A stretch of DNA of 64,000 nt, from NCBI GenBank assembly GCA_023436885.1, contig JAEZHI010000038.1, positions 1-64,000 of the forward strand. Direction: 5' to 3'. The number at the start of each line of letters is the position of its first letter. Positions within the stretch are counted from its first letter, which is position 1. Both the position numbers and the translations under genes were made by a program. Of this stretch, positions 25,613 through 35,013 are shown in pieces. The notes beneath the pieces were generated by a model that had not been told where the DNA came from, did not search any database, and was given only the letters and a program-made list of their open reading frames with translations. The DNA comes from Pseudomonadota bacterium (GTDB taxonomy: Bacteria; Pseudomonadota; Alphaproteobacteria; Rhizobiales; Pleomorphomonadaceae).

Positions 25613-26971
25613 ATGCCGCCCGAAATGCGACGCCACGGAGCCCGCCGCCTGACCATCGCCGCCATTCTGGCGGCGTTGCCGTGCTACGCCGTCGCACAGG
25701 ACGGGCTGCCTCCGGAGGCCACGGCGTTTGCGCCGGCCACGACTGCTGCGCGACCGGCGCCAGTCCCAACTACGACGCAGGACAGCGATCGCGCCGAATC
25801 GGAGCGGGCACTCAAGGATCAAGAGCTCGCCAAGTTGCGGAGCTCGATGGAGCTTTCCGCTGAAAAGCAGGCGGAAATAGCAGCCGAGATAGCAGGGCTC
25901 TCGCGTGATCAACAGGCGCTCAACGATCAGCTCGTCACATCGGCGGCCCGCGTTCAGTCGCTAGAACAATCAATTACCGACAGTGAAGAACGTCTTGCTC
26001 GAGGCGCCGACAACGAGGCGCGCATCCGCAAATCGCTTTCCGCCCGGCGCGATGTGCTGATCGCTGTTCTTTCCACCGCCCAACGCATCGGCCGCCAGCC
26101 CCCTCCGGCACTTGTTGTCAGCCCTGAAGACGCACTGAAGGCGGTTCGGTCGGCGGTGGTGGTTGGCGCCGTCTTGCCGGAGATTCGTCTCGAAGCCGAA
26201 GCGCTGCAGTCAGACCTCGATGCCCTCGTTGCCGAGAGAAATCGCTCGGCCGCCGAACGAGATCGCCTCCGGGCAGACGCGGCGGCTATCGCAGAGGAGC
26301 GGCAGCGGTTGACGCTCCTCATCGAAAAGAAAAAGTCCGAAAGCGAAGCAAGAAGCGCCGATCTGGCAGCGGAAAAGGCGCGTGCCGAAGATCTGGCAAA
26401 GCATGCCCGCAGCCTCGAGGAGTTGATCGCTGGCATGAAGAAGGCTTCTCCGTCAACCCGAACGGAGTCGCCGGCACAGGCCACGAAATCACAGCCCGAT
26501 ACCAGTGGGCGCCTCGGACCGGCAATAGCCTTTGCAGATGCCAAGGGACGGCTGATCTTGCCGGTCCGAGGCGTCAATCTTCTCTCTTTCGGCGATGACA
26601 ACGGCCTAGGCGGCGTCTCGCAGGGGCAGTCGATCGCAACCCGAGCCGGTGCCCGCGTGGTCTCTCCGGCTGATGGCAGGGTCGTCTACGCCGGACCGTT
26701 TCGCTCTTATGGACAGCTCTTGATCCTCGACGCCGGCGACGACTATCATATCGTTCTTGCTGGTATGGAGCGGATCGATGTCCAGCCGGACCAATTTGTT
26801 TTGACGGGAGAGCCCGTCGGTGTCATGGGAAACCAGCGCTTGGCAAGCGCCGCCGCGCTGGATGCCAGCGTTACGCAGCCCGTGCTTTACGTTGAGTTTC
26901 GCAAAGGTGGAACTTCGATCGATCCCTCCCCCTGGTGGGTCGCATCGCAGGATCGGAAGGTCAGCGGATGA
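25613..26971 (+). CDS. EnvC-like murein hydrolase activator (degenerate M23 peptidase)
   Basis: A 452-residue exported protein: a signal peptide (LTIAAILAALPCYAVAQ), long coiled coils at about residues 60-270 rich in Glu, Ala and Arg, and a C-terminal LytM/M23 domain. Zinc ligands of active M23 peptidases are missing: the first motif reads GQSIATRAG instead of H-x3-D, and the last reads LYVEFRKGG. It should therefore activate amidases for daughter-cell separation rather than cut murein. An ATG at 25625 is an alternative start. Overlaps ctpA by 4 bp, a conserved pairing. Confidence 0.88.
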   Translation: MPPEMRRHGARRLTIAAILAALPCYAVAQDGLPPEATAFAPATTAARPAPVPTTTQDSDRAESERALKDQELAKLRSSMELSAEKQAEIAAEIAGLSRDQQALNDQLVTSAARVQSLEQSITDSEERLARGADNEARIRKSLSARRDVLIAVLSTAQRIGRQPPPALVVSPEDALKAVRSAVVVGAVLPEIRLEAEALQSDLDALVAERNRSAAERDRLRADAAAIAEERQRLTLLIEKKKSESEARSADLAAEKARAEDLAKHARSLEELIAGMKKASPSTRTESPAQATKSQPDTSGRLGPAIAFADAKGRLILPVRGVNLLSFGDDNGLGGVSQGQSIATRAGARVVSPADGRVVYAGPFRSYGQLLILDAGDDYHIVLAGMERIDVQPDQFVLTGEPVGVMGNQRLASAAALDASVTQPVLYVEFRKGGTSIDPSPWWVASQDRKVSG

Positions 26972-28299
26972 TCAGAAAATTGTCGCTACTCGCAGCGGGC
27001 GCCGTCCTTGGTGCTGGCGTTACTACCCTGACCCTCGAGCACCGTCTGCCCGGTTTTGGGTCGGCCGTTGCCGCTGGTGTCGACACCTATCGCCAGCTCA
27101 ACTTGTTTGGTGATGTCTTCGAGCGCATCCGCTCGGACTATGTCGAAGAACCCGACGAGCCGGCTCTGATCGAAGCGGCCATCAATGGCATGCTGAGTTC
27201 GCTCGATCCGCATTCGAGCTATATGAATGCCAAGAGCTACCAGGACATGCAGGTCCAGACCAAGGGCGAGTTCGGCGGACTTGGCATCGAGGTCACCATG
27301 GAGGATGGCGTCGTCAAGGTGGTGACACCGATCGACGATACGCCCGCAACAAAGGCTGGCATCCGCGCCGGCGACTTGATCACCGCCATCGACGGGACCG
27401 ACGTGAAGGGTCTCACCCTGAACGATGCGGTCGACAAGATGCGCGGTCCGGTCAATTCGTCGATCACCCTCACAGTCGTGCGTGGGACCGACAAGCCATT
27501 CGACGTCAAGATCGTGCGCGACGTCATCAAGATGCAGTCGGTGCGCTACGAGGTGAAGGAAGACGTCGGCTACATCCGCATCTCCCAGTTCACCGCACAG
27601 ACCTTCGATGGTCTCAAGACGGCGGTCGACAAGATTACGGCTGAAGTTCCTGCCGACAAGCTCAAGGGCTATGTCCTCGACCTGCGCAACGATCCAGGCG
27701 GCCTGCTTGACCAGGCTATCGCTGTATCCGACGCCTTCCTCGAGAAGGGAGAGATCGTCTCGACACGCGGCCGCCATGACAGCGATACGCGTCGCTACTC
27801 TGCAAAGGCGGGCGAACTTGTTGGCGACAAGCCAGTGATCGTTCTCATCAACGGTGGTTCGGCATCGGCGTCTGAAATCGTCGCAGGCGCGTTGCAGGAT
27901 CATCGCCGGGCGACGATCCTCGGCACACGCTCCTTCGGCAAGGGATCGGTTCAGACGATCATCCCGCTGGGTTCCAGTGGCGCCATCCGCCTGACCACTG
28001 CCCGCTATTACACGCCATCGGGCAACTCCATTCAGGCCAAGGGCATCCACCCGGACATTGAGGTGATGCAGGACTTGCCTGAAGATCTCAAGGATCAGGT
28101 GACGGAGACCAAGGGTGAGGCTTCGCTGAAGGGTCATCTCAAGAGCGAAACAGCTGGTGCCGAAGGCTCCGGCAGCCAGGCCTACGTGCCGCCGGATCCC
28201 AAGAACGACAAGCAGCTCAATATGGCGCTCGATCTGTTGCGCGGCTTGCAGGCCAATGCGGCCTTCCCGCCAAAGGGCGACGACCCGGTCGCGAACTGA
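26968..28299 (+). CDS. ctpA: C-terminal processing peptidase CtpA (S41 family)
   Basis: A 443-residue periplasmic serine protease with an N-terminal signal or anchor segment (LSLLAAGAVLGAGVTTLTL), a PDZ domain (about residues 85-165) and an S41 catalytic domain. The catalytic dyad is Ser300 in GGSASASE and Lys325 in SFGKGSVQT. It would trim C-termini of envelope proteins, often lipoproteins and murein hydrolases, consistent with its coupling to the EnvC-like gene. The ATG at 26968 overlaps the preceding stop. Confidence 0.95.
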   Translation: MIRKLSLLAAGAVLGAGVTTLTLEHRLPGFGSAVAAGVDTYRQLNLFGDVFERIRSDYVEEPDEPALIEAAINGMLSSLDPHSSYMNAKSYQDMQVQTKGEFGGLGIEVTMEDGVVKVVTPIDDTPATKAGIRAGDLITAIDGTDVKGLTLNDAVDKMRGPVNSSITLTVVRGTDKPFDVKIVRDVIKMQSVRYEVKEDVGYIRISQFTAQTFDGLKTAVDKITAEVPADKLKGYVLDLRNDPGGLLDQAIAVSDAFLEKGEIVSTRGRHDSDTRRYSAKAGELVGDKPVIVLINGGSASASEIVAGALQDHRRATILGTRSFGKGSVQTIIPLGSSGAIRLTTARYYTPSGNSIQAKGIHPDIEVMQDLPEDLKDQVTETKGEASLKGHLKSETAGAEGSGSQAYVPPDPKNDKQLNMALDLLRGLQANAAFPPKGDDPVAN

Positions 28300-28326
28300 G
28301 AAACCACGCGAGACAAAGAGTAAGGC

Positions 28327-28348
28327 GGGCCGGAGTTCACTCCGGCCC
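28327..28348 (+). terminator. Terminator after ctpA
   Basis: A 10-bp inverted repeat (GGGCCGGAGT / ACTCCGGCCC) closing on a tiny TC loop (effectively TTCA), 27 bp after the ctpA stop and followed by GTTCCGTTTCTG. It closes the obgE-to-ctpA block. Confidence 0.7.
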
Positions 28349-28442
28349 GTTCCGTTTCTGTGGCATACCGTACCGCCACGGATTGAACTAAGCTCGAACC
28401 GACCGAATCAGGACGGTCGCCCACAGCCGGATCCCACGCGCC

Positions 28443-29564
28443 ATGAACGACCTGACCAAACCCCTCGGCTTCGGCGGCTCCAGCGGTCGTCGGCTCCGCG
28501 TACCGGTGGGCGCCATCGCCGCGGTCATTACCGCGTGCCTGTTTGCCGGCCTTGCCGTCTGGCTGATGGTCGTGAGCGATCCACTGGGTGGCGAGCCATT
28601 TGCACGAGCTAAGATCGAAACATCGGATACGGGCTACGCCCGCGCAGACATCGCGACAGTTGGTGTCAAGTCGGGCACCGGTGAGCTTCTCCCTCCTCCA
28701 TCCGAGATCAAGCCTGAAGCCGGCGTCAAGGTAGAAGGCCCAAGCGGAGCGGAGGCAGCTGTCGCATTGCCGATCGAAGCCGATGCCGCACTCACCGAAA
28801 CCTCGCCCTTCGGCCCGTTGCCCCGGGTTGCCGCCGACGGTCGCAGACCGGTCGATGTCTACGCTCGCCCTGTTCCCGGTTTTGTCGGAGCCTCCCCGAA
28901 AATCGCCATCGTGGTCGGTGACCTGGGTCTCAGCCAAACCGGAACGCAGGAAGCGCTGGAAAAACTGCCGCCTCAGGTTACGCTCGGCTTCGCACCCTCA
29001 GGTGCCAGCCTCGATCGCTGGACGGCCAAGGCAAGACAGGACGGCCACGAACTTCTTTTGCAGGTGCCCTTGGAACCGTTCGACTATCCTGACAACGACC
29101 CGGGTGAAAACACCCTGTTGGTCAGCAAGGACACACGCCAGAACATCGAAAACCTGCACCGGGTCATGGGCCGCCTCACGACCTATGTCGGCATCGTCAA
29201 CTACATGGGCGCCCGTTTCACGTCCGAGGCCGCAGCGCTTGATCCTGTGATGCAGGAGATATCCTTGCGCGGTCTCCTCTATCTCGACGACGGCAGCTCG
29301 CCACGAAGCGTTGCCGAACAGTCGGCCGGAAAATTCAAAACAACCTTCGCGCGGGCAGACTTGGTTATCGACGTCATTCCGACTCCAAACGAAATTGCCG
29401 GCCGGCTCACTCAACTCGAACAAATTGCCCGTACGCGAGGGATGGCGGTAGGCGTCGCCAGTGCTAGACCGGCGACCATCAAGGCCCTGGCCGGTTGGAC
29501 GAGCGGTCTCGACGGCCGTGGCATCACTTTGGTGCCGATTACCGCGGCGCCGCAACGCAACTGA
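28443..29564 (+). CDS. Divergent polysaccharide deacetylase family protein
   Basis: A 373-residue protein of the divergent polysaccharide deacetylase family (DUF610/YibQ-like), usual next to ctpA and rppH in rhizobia. One transmembrane anchor lies near residues 20-43 (AVITACLFAGLAVWLMVV), followed by a low-complexity linker to about residue 150. The NodB-like barrel then begins with IAIVVGDLGLS and includes YMGARFTSE and GLLYLDDGS. Catalytic activity is unproven for this family. Confidence 0.85.
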   Translation: MNDLTKPLGFGGSSGRRLRVPVGAIAAVITACLFAGLAVWLMVVSDPLGGEPFARAKIETSDTGYARADIATVGVKSGTGELLPPPSEIKPEAGVKVEGPSGAEAAVALPIEADAALTETSPFGPLPRVAADGRRPVDVYARPVPGFVGASPKIAIVVGDLGLSQTGTQEALEKLPPQVTLGFAPSGASLDRWTAKARQDGHELLLQVPLEPFDYPDNDPGENTLLVSKDTRQNIENLHRVMGRLTTYVGIVNYMGARFTSEAAALDPVMQEISLRGLLYLDDGSSPRSVAEQSAGKFKTTFARADLVIDVIPTPNEIAGRLTQLEQIARTRGMAVGVASARPATIKALAGWTSGLDGRGITLVPITAAPQRN

Positions 29565-29565
29565 G

Positions 29566-30078
29566 ATGATGATGACTTCTCGAGCCAATCTTCCCTATCG
29601 TCCCTGCGCCGGAGCCGTTCTGATCAACCGCACCGGCCTCGTCTTCGTCGGCCACCGCGCCGACCTTGAGGGCGCTCCCGGCGCTGCTCCTTGGCAAATG
29701 CCACAAGGCGGAATCGACAAGGACGAAAGCCCGCTCGACGCAGCCCGAAGAGAGCTTTGGGAAGAGACTTCCGTGCGCTCTGTCGAGTTCCTGGGCGAAG
29801 CGCCGGATTGGTACAGCTACGACATTCCCGACGAACTTGCGGCAGGGCGCTTTCAGAAGAAATGGCGCGGCCAGACGCAGAAGTGGTTCGCCTTTCGCTT
29901 CATGGGCGACGAAAGTGAAATCAATATAGAATCGCCTGCTGAAGGTGCCCATCCGGCAGAGTTCTCCCGCTGGGCGTGGAAACCTCTTTCGGAGGTTCCG
30001 TCTCTGGTTGTCGCCTTCAAGCGACCGATCTACGAGAAGGTCGCTGCCGCCTTTGCCAATCTGGCAGTGCCCCAATGA
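29566..30078 (+). CDS. rppH: RNA pyrophosphohydrolase (Nudix)
   Basis: A 170-residue Nudix enzyme that removes pyrophosphate from 5'-triphosphate RNA and so starts mRNA decay. The Nudix box is GGIDKDESPLDAARRELWEE, preceded by WQMPQ and followed by WYSYD and GQTQKWFAFRF, all typical of RppH. Three consecutive ATG codons (29566, 29569, 29572) are possible starts. Its stop overlaps the start of a second Nudix gene. Confidence 0.95.
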   Translation: MMMTSRANLPYRPCAGAVLINRTGLVFVGHRADLEGAPGAAPWQMPQGGIDKDESPLDAARRELWEETSVRSVEFLGEAPDWYSYDIPDELAAGRFQKKWRGQTQKWFAFRFMGDESEINIESPAEGAHPAEFSRWAWKPLSEVPSLVVAFKRPIYEKVAAAFANLAVPQ

Positions 30079-30647
30079 CCGCGCGACTTCCTGCAGCGCT
30101 CACGCCGCCAGCTCCATCCGAACGCGAACCACTTCTGCCGGATCTTCCCTATCGACCGAACGTCGGTATCTGTCTTTTCAACTCCGAGGGGTTGGTGTTC
30201 GCCGGCCGAGCCTATTTAAACCCCTTCGGTTGGCCCGACCCTGAGATTTTTTCCGAAGGGGCAGATTGGGCACTTCCACAGGGCGGAATCGACCTTGGCG
30301 AAGAGATTGTCGCGGCAGCGCGCCGTGAGCTCTGGGAAGAGACCGGTGTCACGAGCGCCAAGCTGATCGCAGTGACCGACGAATGGTGGAGCTACGATTT
30401 TCCTGTTCGCGGCGCAAAGATCCACAAACTCTATCCATTCAGGGGCCAACGCCAGCGCTGGGTCGCTTTCCGCTTTACCGGCGCTCAGGACGAAATCACG
30501 GTCGCCGCGACGCACACCGACGAACCTGCCGAGTTCCTGGAATGGGGCTGGCGCTCGCTCTCGGATTTGCCAGCCATTGCGCCGATGCATCGGCGCCAGC
30601 AATACCAACGAGTAGCCGACATGTTCGGGGATATAGGTCCGGCCTGA
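30075..30647 (+). CDS. Second RppH-like Nudix hydrolase
   Basis: A 190-residue Nudix protein closely resembling RppH, beginning at an ATG that overlaps the rppH stop. It has WALPQGGIDLGEEIVAAARR as the first half of the box, then RELWEETGV, WWSYDFP and QRWVAFRF. The N-terminus carries a proline-rich extension of about 20 residues. A tandem duplication of rppH is the simplest origin; substrate may be capped RNA or a dinucleoside polyphosphate. It is convergent with holA, one base apart. Confidence 0.85.
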   Translation: MTARLPAALTPPAPSEREPLLPDLPYRPNVGICLFNSEGLVFAGRAYLNPFGWPDPEIFSEGADWALPQGGIDLGEEIVAAARRELWEETGVTSAKLIAVTDEWWSYDFPVRGAKIHKLYPFRGQRQRWVAFRFTGAQDEITVAATHTDEPAEFLEWGWRSLSDLPAIAPMHRRQQYQRVADMFGDIGPA

Positions 30648-30648
30648 C

Positions 30649-31692
30649 TTAGCGACGGCGGCGTCCTGCGGCCTGTTCGGCAGCGCGAGCGAGCGTCAAG
30701 AGCGTTTCGCCCACGATATCTGCGGCCAGCGTCTGATTGAGGCGGGCATCGCGGGCCGCGTCGCCGAGGACGGTAATCGCCCTGGCCAAGCGAGCCGGAG
30801 GCCAAAGCCCGAGGGCCGTCTCAACCTTGCCCTTGCGCTTGAAGAACACTGGCGGGCGAGCACCATTGACGGCATCCGAAGGTGAAACTCCGGAATCGAC
30901 AGCTGCACGCAATTCGTCGAGCAGCATGAAATGCCGCAGCGCAGCTCCGGCCATCTGACCGGCGTCAACCCCTTCCGCCCGCGCCTTGGCGAGCCCCTCG
31001 ACCAGCACACCCAAGGTGCCGCAGGCAGCCGCGTCAATTACCTCGTCCACGGCAAAGGTCGAGCTGTCACCGACCAGCGTTTCAACGTCGGCCAGCGTGA
31101 TGGCCTCCGCTCCATAGGCGTGCAGACAAAGCTTTTGAATTTCTCCGCGCGTCATCAGGCGGTCGCCGCCAAGCAGCGAAAGGAGAAGCGCGCGAGCCTC
31201 TGGCGCGATCGAAAGGCCCGCAGCCCTTACCTCTTCATCGATGAGAATGCCGATCGACCTTTCGTCGTCGGCAAAGCAGGGTATCGCATAGGCGCGGCTC
31301 TCTTGCTCGAAGAGAACCCTGAGCGGATTGGACTTCTTGAGATCGCCCGCTTCGACGATGATCGCGGTATCTGGGGGAGGCTCCTTGAACAGCGCCCGGA
31401 AACGACCAGCGAGATCGCTGCGCCCGCCATCACGCAAGAGAATGGCTCGACGGCTCGAGAACATTGAAACGGCATACGCCTCATCGGCAAGTCGTGTCGG
31501 ATTCGCCGTGAGCTCAGATCCTTCGATGCGAACCAAGGCAAAGGGATCGCCCGGATCGGAAAAGGCCGAAGCGATTGCCTTGGCGCGCTCCGAGACAAGA
31601 CCGGTATCCGGGCCATAGACCAGATAGAAGGCGACATCCTGCGGCGGCCGCGCGACGAGGCGATCGGCCTCTTGAGCACGCGCGGCTACCAT
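30649..31692 (-). CDS. holA: DNA polymerase III subunit delta
   Basis: A 347-residue clamp-loader delta subunit. The AAA+ fold starts FYLVYGPDTGLVSERAKAIA (degenerate P-loop, as usual for delta), and ALLLSLLGGDRLMTRGEIQK is a conserved region. It opens the beta clamp during loading. It lies 4 bp behind lptE, in the conserved leuS-lptE-holA operon. In many Hyphomicrobiales parB follows; here the operon instead ends against the Nudix gene. Confidence 0.93.
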   Translation of the reverse strand: MVAARAQEADRLVARPPQDVAFYLVYGPDTGLVSERAKAIASAFSDPGDPFALVRIEGSELTANPTRLADEAYAVSMFSSRRAILLRDGGRSDLAGRFRALFKEPPPDTAIIVEAGDLKKSNPLRVLFEQESRAYAIPCFADDERSIGILIDEEVRAAGLSIAPEARALLLSLLGGDRLMTRGEIQKLCLHAYGAEAITLADVETLVGDSSTFAVDEVIDAAACGTLGVLVEGLAKARAEGVDAGQMAGAALRHFMLLDELRAAVDSGVSPSDAVNGARPPVFFKRKGKVETALGLWPPARLARAITVLGDAARDARLNQTLAADIVGETLLTLARAAEQAAGRRRR

Positions 31693-31696
31693 GGCG

Positions 31697-32227
31697 TCAA
31701 CCCTTGATCAGCGCCGAGGACAACCGCAGACGAATGTCGGCCGCCGCTGAACGAGCTGCTCGGTCCTCAGCATCCTGCTGCGCTCTCACATTGGCATACC
31801 GCTGCGATGTCACGTCAAACGAGGATGTCGTATAGACGTTATCCGAAGTGATCACCCGCCCTGTGGCGATCTCGGTCAATGTGTAGGTCGTCGTCAGCGA
31901 CACCAGTTTGGCAACGGCTATATCTTCGCTTGCCCTGATGGCGAGATCCTGGACGCTCTCGGAAATGATCAGATGCAGACGATACTTCGGTGTCACCAAC
32001 GAGCCGCCGCCACGTAGCTGGAACAGCAGCTCGTTCATCAAAGCCTGTGGCACGCGGTCCGTCTGCGTCTCGATGGCGATCGAGGCAAGCTCGGTCGCCA
32101 TAGCCGGCTTGCCACCTGCGGCTTGCGAGCCAACCGGCGCGTAGACTGGCCGCACCTGACAGGCAGCAAGAAGAGCGACAACTCCGAGCGCCAGAGCACC
32201 ACGGCGAAGGAAATCAGACGACCACAT
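31697..32227 (-). CDS. lptE: LPS-assembly lipoprotein LptE
   Basis: A 176-residue outer-membrane lipoprotein with a lipobox LLAAC (lipidated Cys23) after a short hydrophobic signal. The remainder fits the LptE/RlpB fold, plug of the LptD translocon that inserts LPS. The start lies 14 nt inside the end of leuS, so translation is coupled. Confidence 0.9.
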   Translation of the reverse strand: MWSSDFLRRGALALGVVALLAACQVRPVYAPVGSQAAGGKPAMATELASIAIETQTDRVPQALMNELLFQLRGGGSLVTPKYRLHLIISESVQDLAIRASEDIAVAKLVSLTTTYTLTEIATGRVITSDNVYTTSSFDVTSQRYANVRAQQDAEDRAARSAAADIRLRLSSALIKG

Positions 32228-34832
32228 TGACGATCCTCTGGGCGACGACGATGACCTTCTTCGGACTCTTGCCGTCGAGCGCCTTGATCACGGCATCGAG
32301 CTTCATGACTTCCGCCTCCACCTCGGCGGGCGAGGCCGTGCGAGCAACTGTGACGTCAGCACGCTTCTTACCATTGACCTGGACTGGAAGCGTCACCTCG
32401 TCCTCAACAAGCAGAGATCGATCGATTACGGGCCAATCGGTGAGTGCCACCAGTCCGTCGTTGCCCAGCGCCGCCCAGCTTTCCTCGGCAAGATGCGGCG
32501 TCATCGGCGCCATCATCCGGACCAGCAGTCCCGTAGCCTCAATCAACGCCTTTGCAGCTACGCCGTCCGTAGCCAACAACGCTTTCTCGTTGGCGAGTGC
32601 ACCGGCCAACGTGTTGACCAGCTCATAGATCTTGGCCAAGGCCACATTGAAGCGCAGACCTTCGATATTCTCTTCGACGGCGGCGAGCGCCTTGTGAGCG
32701 GCCTTGCTGAGCGATAGCGCCAGCTTGTCACCCCCGTCGGCGCGTTCGGCCGTCGGAACCAGCTCGGACGCCTCGGAGACGATGCGCCAGACACGCTGCA
32801 GGAACCGGGCGGTGCCTTGAGCGCCGGCTTCGGTCCATTCGACGTCGCGCTCCGGTGGGCTGTCCGACAGCATGAACCAGCGTGCGGTATCGGCGCCGAA
32901 GCTGTCGATGATGTCGGTCGGATCGACGGTATTCTTCTTCGACTTCGACATCTTCTCGATCGCGCCGATCTTTACGGGCGCACCGGAAGACAGCAGCCGG
33001 GCCTTGCGACCGCCAGTTTCCTCAATGATCTCGATATCGGCCGGCGATACCCATTCGCCGCTTTCCGACTGATAGGTCTCGTGCACCACCATTCCCTGGG
33101 TGAAGAGCCCACGAAACGGCTCGTCGAAGCCGACGTGGCCGCACTTCTTCATCGCACGGGTGAAGAAGCGCGAATAGAGAAGATGCAGAATGGCGTGCTC
33201 GATGCCACCGATATACTGATCGACCGGCAACCAGGCATTGACCACATCCGGCACCGTCGGCGTCTGCGCGCGCGGCTCCGTGAAGCGGCTGTAATACCAG
33301 GACGAATCGACAAACGTATCCATGGTGTCTGTCTCGCGCCGAGCGGGCTTGCCGCACTCGGGACAGACGCACTTGGTAAAGGTCGGATGCCGATCAAGCG
33401 GGTTGCCCGGACGATCGAACTCCACATCCTCAGGCAAACGCACCGGCAAGTCCTTGGCAGGAACCGGAACGACACCGCATGCCTCGCAGTGGATGACCGG
33501 AATCGGACAGCCCCAGTAGCGCTGACGGGAAATACCCCAGTCCCGCAGGCGGTAGTTCACCTGTCGCTTGGCCGACGGTACGCCGTGCAGCACGGTCGAC
33601 TCCAGCTTGCTCGCGACGAGATCCTTGGCCGCCTCGACATCCATTCCATTGAGGAAGTCGGAATTGAACAGCTTGCCGTCATCGGTGTAGGCGACATCGC
33701 CCACCGCGAACGCGGCAGGGTCCGCGCCTTCCGGCAGAACGACCGGCGTGACGCTGAGGCCATACTTGCGAGCGAAATCAAGGTCGCGCTGATCATGAGC
33801 CGGGCAACCGAAGATTGCGCCGGTGCCATAATCCATCAGCACGAAATTGGCGATGTAGACCGGATAGCTCTTGCCATTGAAGGGATGCTTCACCGAAAGA
33901 CCGGTCGCATAACCCTTCTTCTCTGCCGTCTCGAGTGCCGCTGCAGACGTACCGATCCGCCGGCATTCCTCGCAGAAAGCAGCGACCGCCGGGTCGTTGT
34001 CGGACAATGCCCTAGCCACTGGGTGATCGGCGGAAAGCGCCAGGAAGCTCATGCCGAACAGGGTGTCCGGACGGGTGGTGAATACCTCGATGGTCGGATC
34101 GCCAGCCACCGCCGGCCCGTCGATCTCGAACCGAACCCGCAGGCCCTCCGACCGGCCGATCCAGTTCTTCTGCATCGTCCGGACCTTTTCCGGCCAACGG
34201 TCGAGCGTATCGAGAGCGGACAACAACTCGTCGGAATAGTCCGAGATCTTCAGGAACCACTGCGTCAGCTCGCGCTGCTCGACCAGCGCACCGGAGCGCC
34301 AGCCACGGCCGTCGATCACCTGCTCGTTGGCGAGCACCGTCATGTCGACGGGATCCCAGTTGACCTTGGACTTCTTGCGGTCGACCAGGCCAGCCTTCAT
34401 GAAGTCGAGGAACAGCTTCTGCTGCTGCGTGTAGTAATCCTCGTCGCAGGTCGCGAATTCGCGGCTCCAGTCGAGCGACAGACCCATGCTTTTCAGCTGG
34501 CCGCGCATGGTTGCGATGTTTTCATAAGTCCACGTCTTGGGATGGACGTGGCCCTTCATCGCAGCGTTTTCAGCCGGCATGCCGAACGCATCCCAGCCCA
34601 TGGGATGCAGGACACTGAATCCCTTGGCGCGCTTGTAGCGAGCCACCACGTCGCCCATGGTGTAGTTGCGCACGTGCCCCATGTGAATGCGGCCGGACGG
34701 GTAGGGGAACATCTCAAGGACGTAATACTTGGGACGCGGATCGTCGTTCTTCGTCTCGAAAACCTTGGCCTCGGTCCATGCCCTCTGCCAGCGCGTTTCC
34801 GCTTCGCGCGCATTGTATCGCTCGGTCGCCAT
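32214..34832 (-). CDS. leuS: Leucyl-tRNA synthetase
   Basis: An 872-residue class I aminoacyl-tRNA synthetase. HMGH in YPSGRIHMGHVRN (about residue 47) and KMSKS (about residue 629) are the ATP-binding signatures. A zinc-like CPECGKPARRETDTMDTF region and the editing domain lie between. The length is normal for the bacterial enzyme. It heads the leuS-lptE-holA operon. Confidence 0.98.
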   Translation of the reverse strand: MATERYNAREAETRWQRAWTEAKVFETKNDDPRPKYYVLEMFPYPSGRIHMGHVRNYTMGDVVARYKRAKGFSVLHPMGWDAFGMPAENAAMKGHVHPKTWTYENIATMRGQLKSMGLSLDWSREFATCDEDYYTQQQKLFLDFMKAGLVDRKKSKVNWDPVDMTVLANEQVIDGRGWRSGALVEQRELTQWFLKISDYSDELLSALDTLDRWPEKVRTMQKNWIGRSEGLRVRFEIDGPAVAGDPTIEVFTTRPDTLFGMSFLALSADHPVARALSDNDPAVAAFCEECRRIGTSAAALETAEKKGYATGLSVKHPFNGKSYPVYIANFVLMDYGTGAIFGCPAHDQRDLDFARKYGLSVTPVVLPEGADPAAFAVGDVAYTDDGKLFNSDFLNGMDVEAAKDLVASKLESTVLHGVPSAKRQVNYRLRDWGISRQRYWGCPIPVIHCEACGVVPVPAKDLPVRLPEDVEFDRPGNPLDRHPTFTKCVCPECGKPARRETDTMDTFVDSSWYYSRFTEPRAQTPTVPDVVNAWLPVDQYIGGIEHAILHLLYSRFFTRAMKKCGHVGFDEPFRGLFTQGMVVHETYQSESGEWVSPADIEIIEETGGRKARLLSSGAPVKIGAIEKMSKSKKNTVDPTDIIDSFGADTARWFMLSDSPPERDVEWTEAGAQGTARFLQRVWRIVSEASELVPTAERADGGDKLALSLSKAAHKALAAVEENIEGLRFNVALAKIYELVNTLAGALANEKALLATDGVAAKALIEATGLLVRMMAPMTPHLAEESWAALGNDGLVALTDWPVIDRSLLVEDEVTLPVQVNGKKRADVTVARTASPAEVEAEVMKLDAVIKALDGKSPKKVIVVAQRIVNVVV

Positions 34833-35013
34833 CGTCTCGTCTTCTGTTCTGATCCACGCCTATCGCCGGCCGAGAGCGCCAAGGGCACGCGGCCGCGCGA
34901 AAAACTCATGGCATGACCATCATCAGAAACGGTCCCTAGGGTCAATGCTTTGGAACACCGAGGCTGGCGTTTTCCGTCCGACCGCGGCAGGACAGGCAAG
35001 GCTGAGCCGGCAA

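Noticed and set aside
32817..34916. Long 699-codon plus-strand open frame opposite leuS
   Set aside because: It is the antisense shadow of leuS, a common effect of GC-rich codon usage. It shows no domain similarity and leuS is unambiguous.
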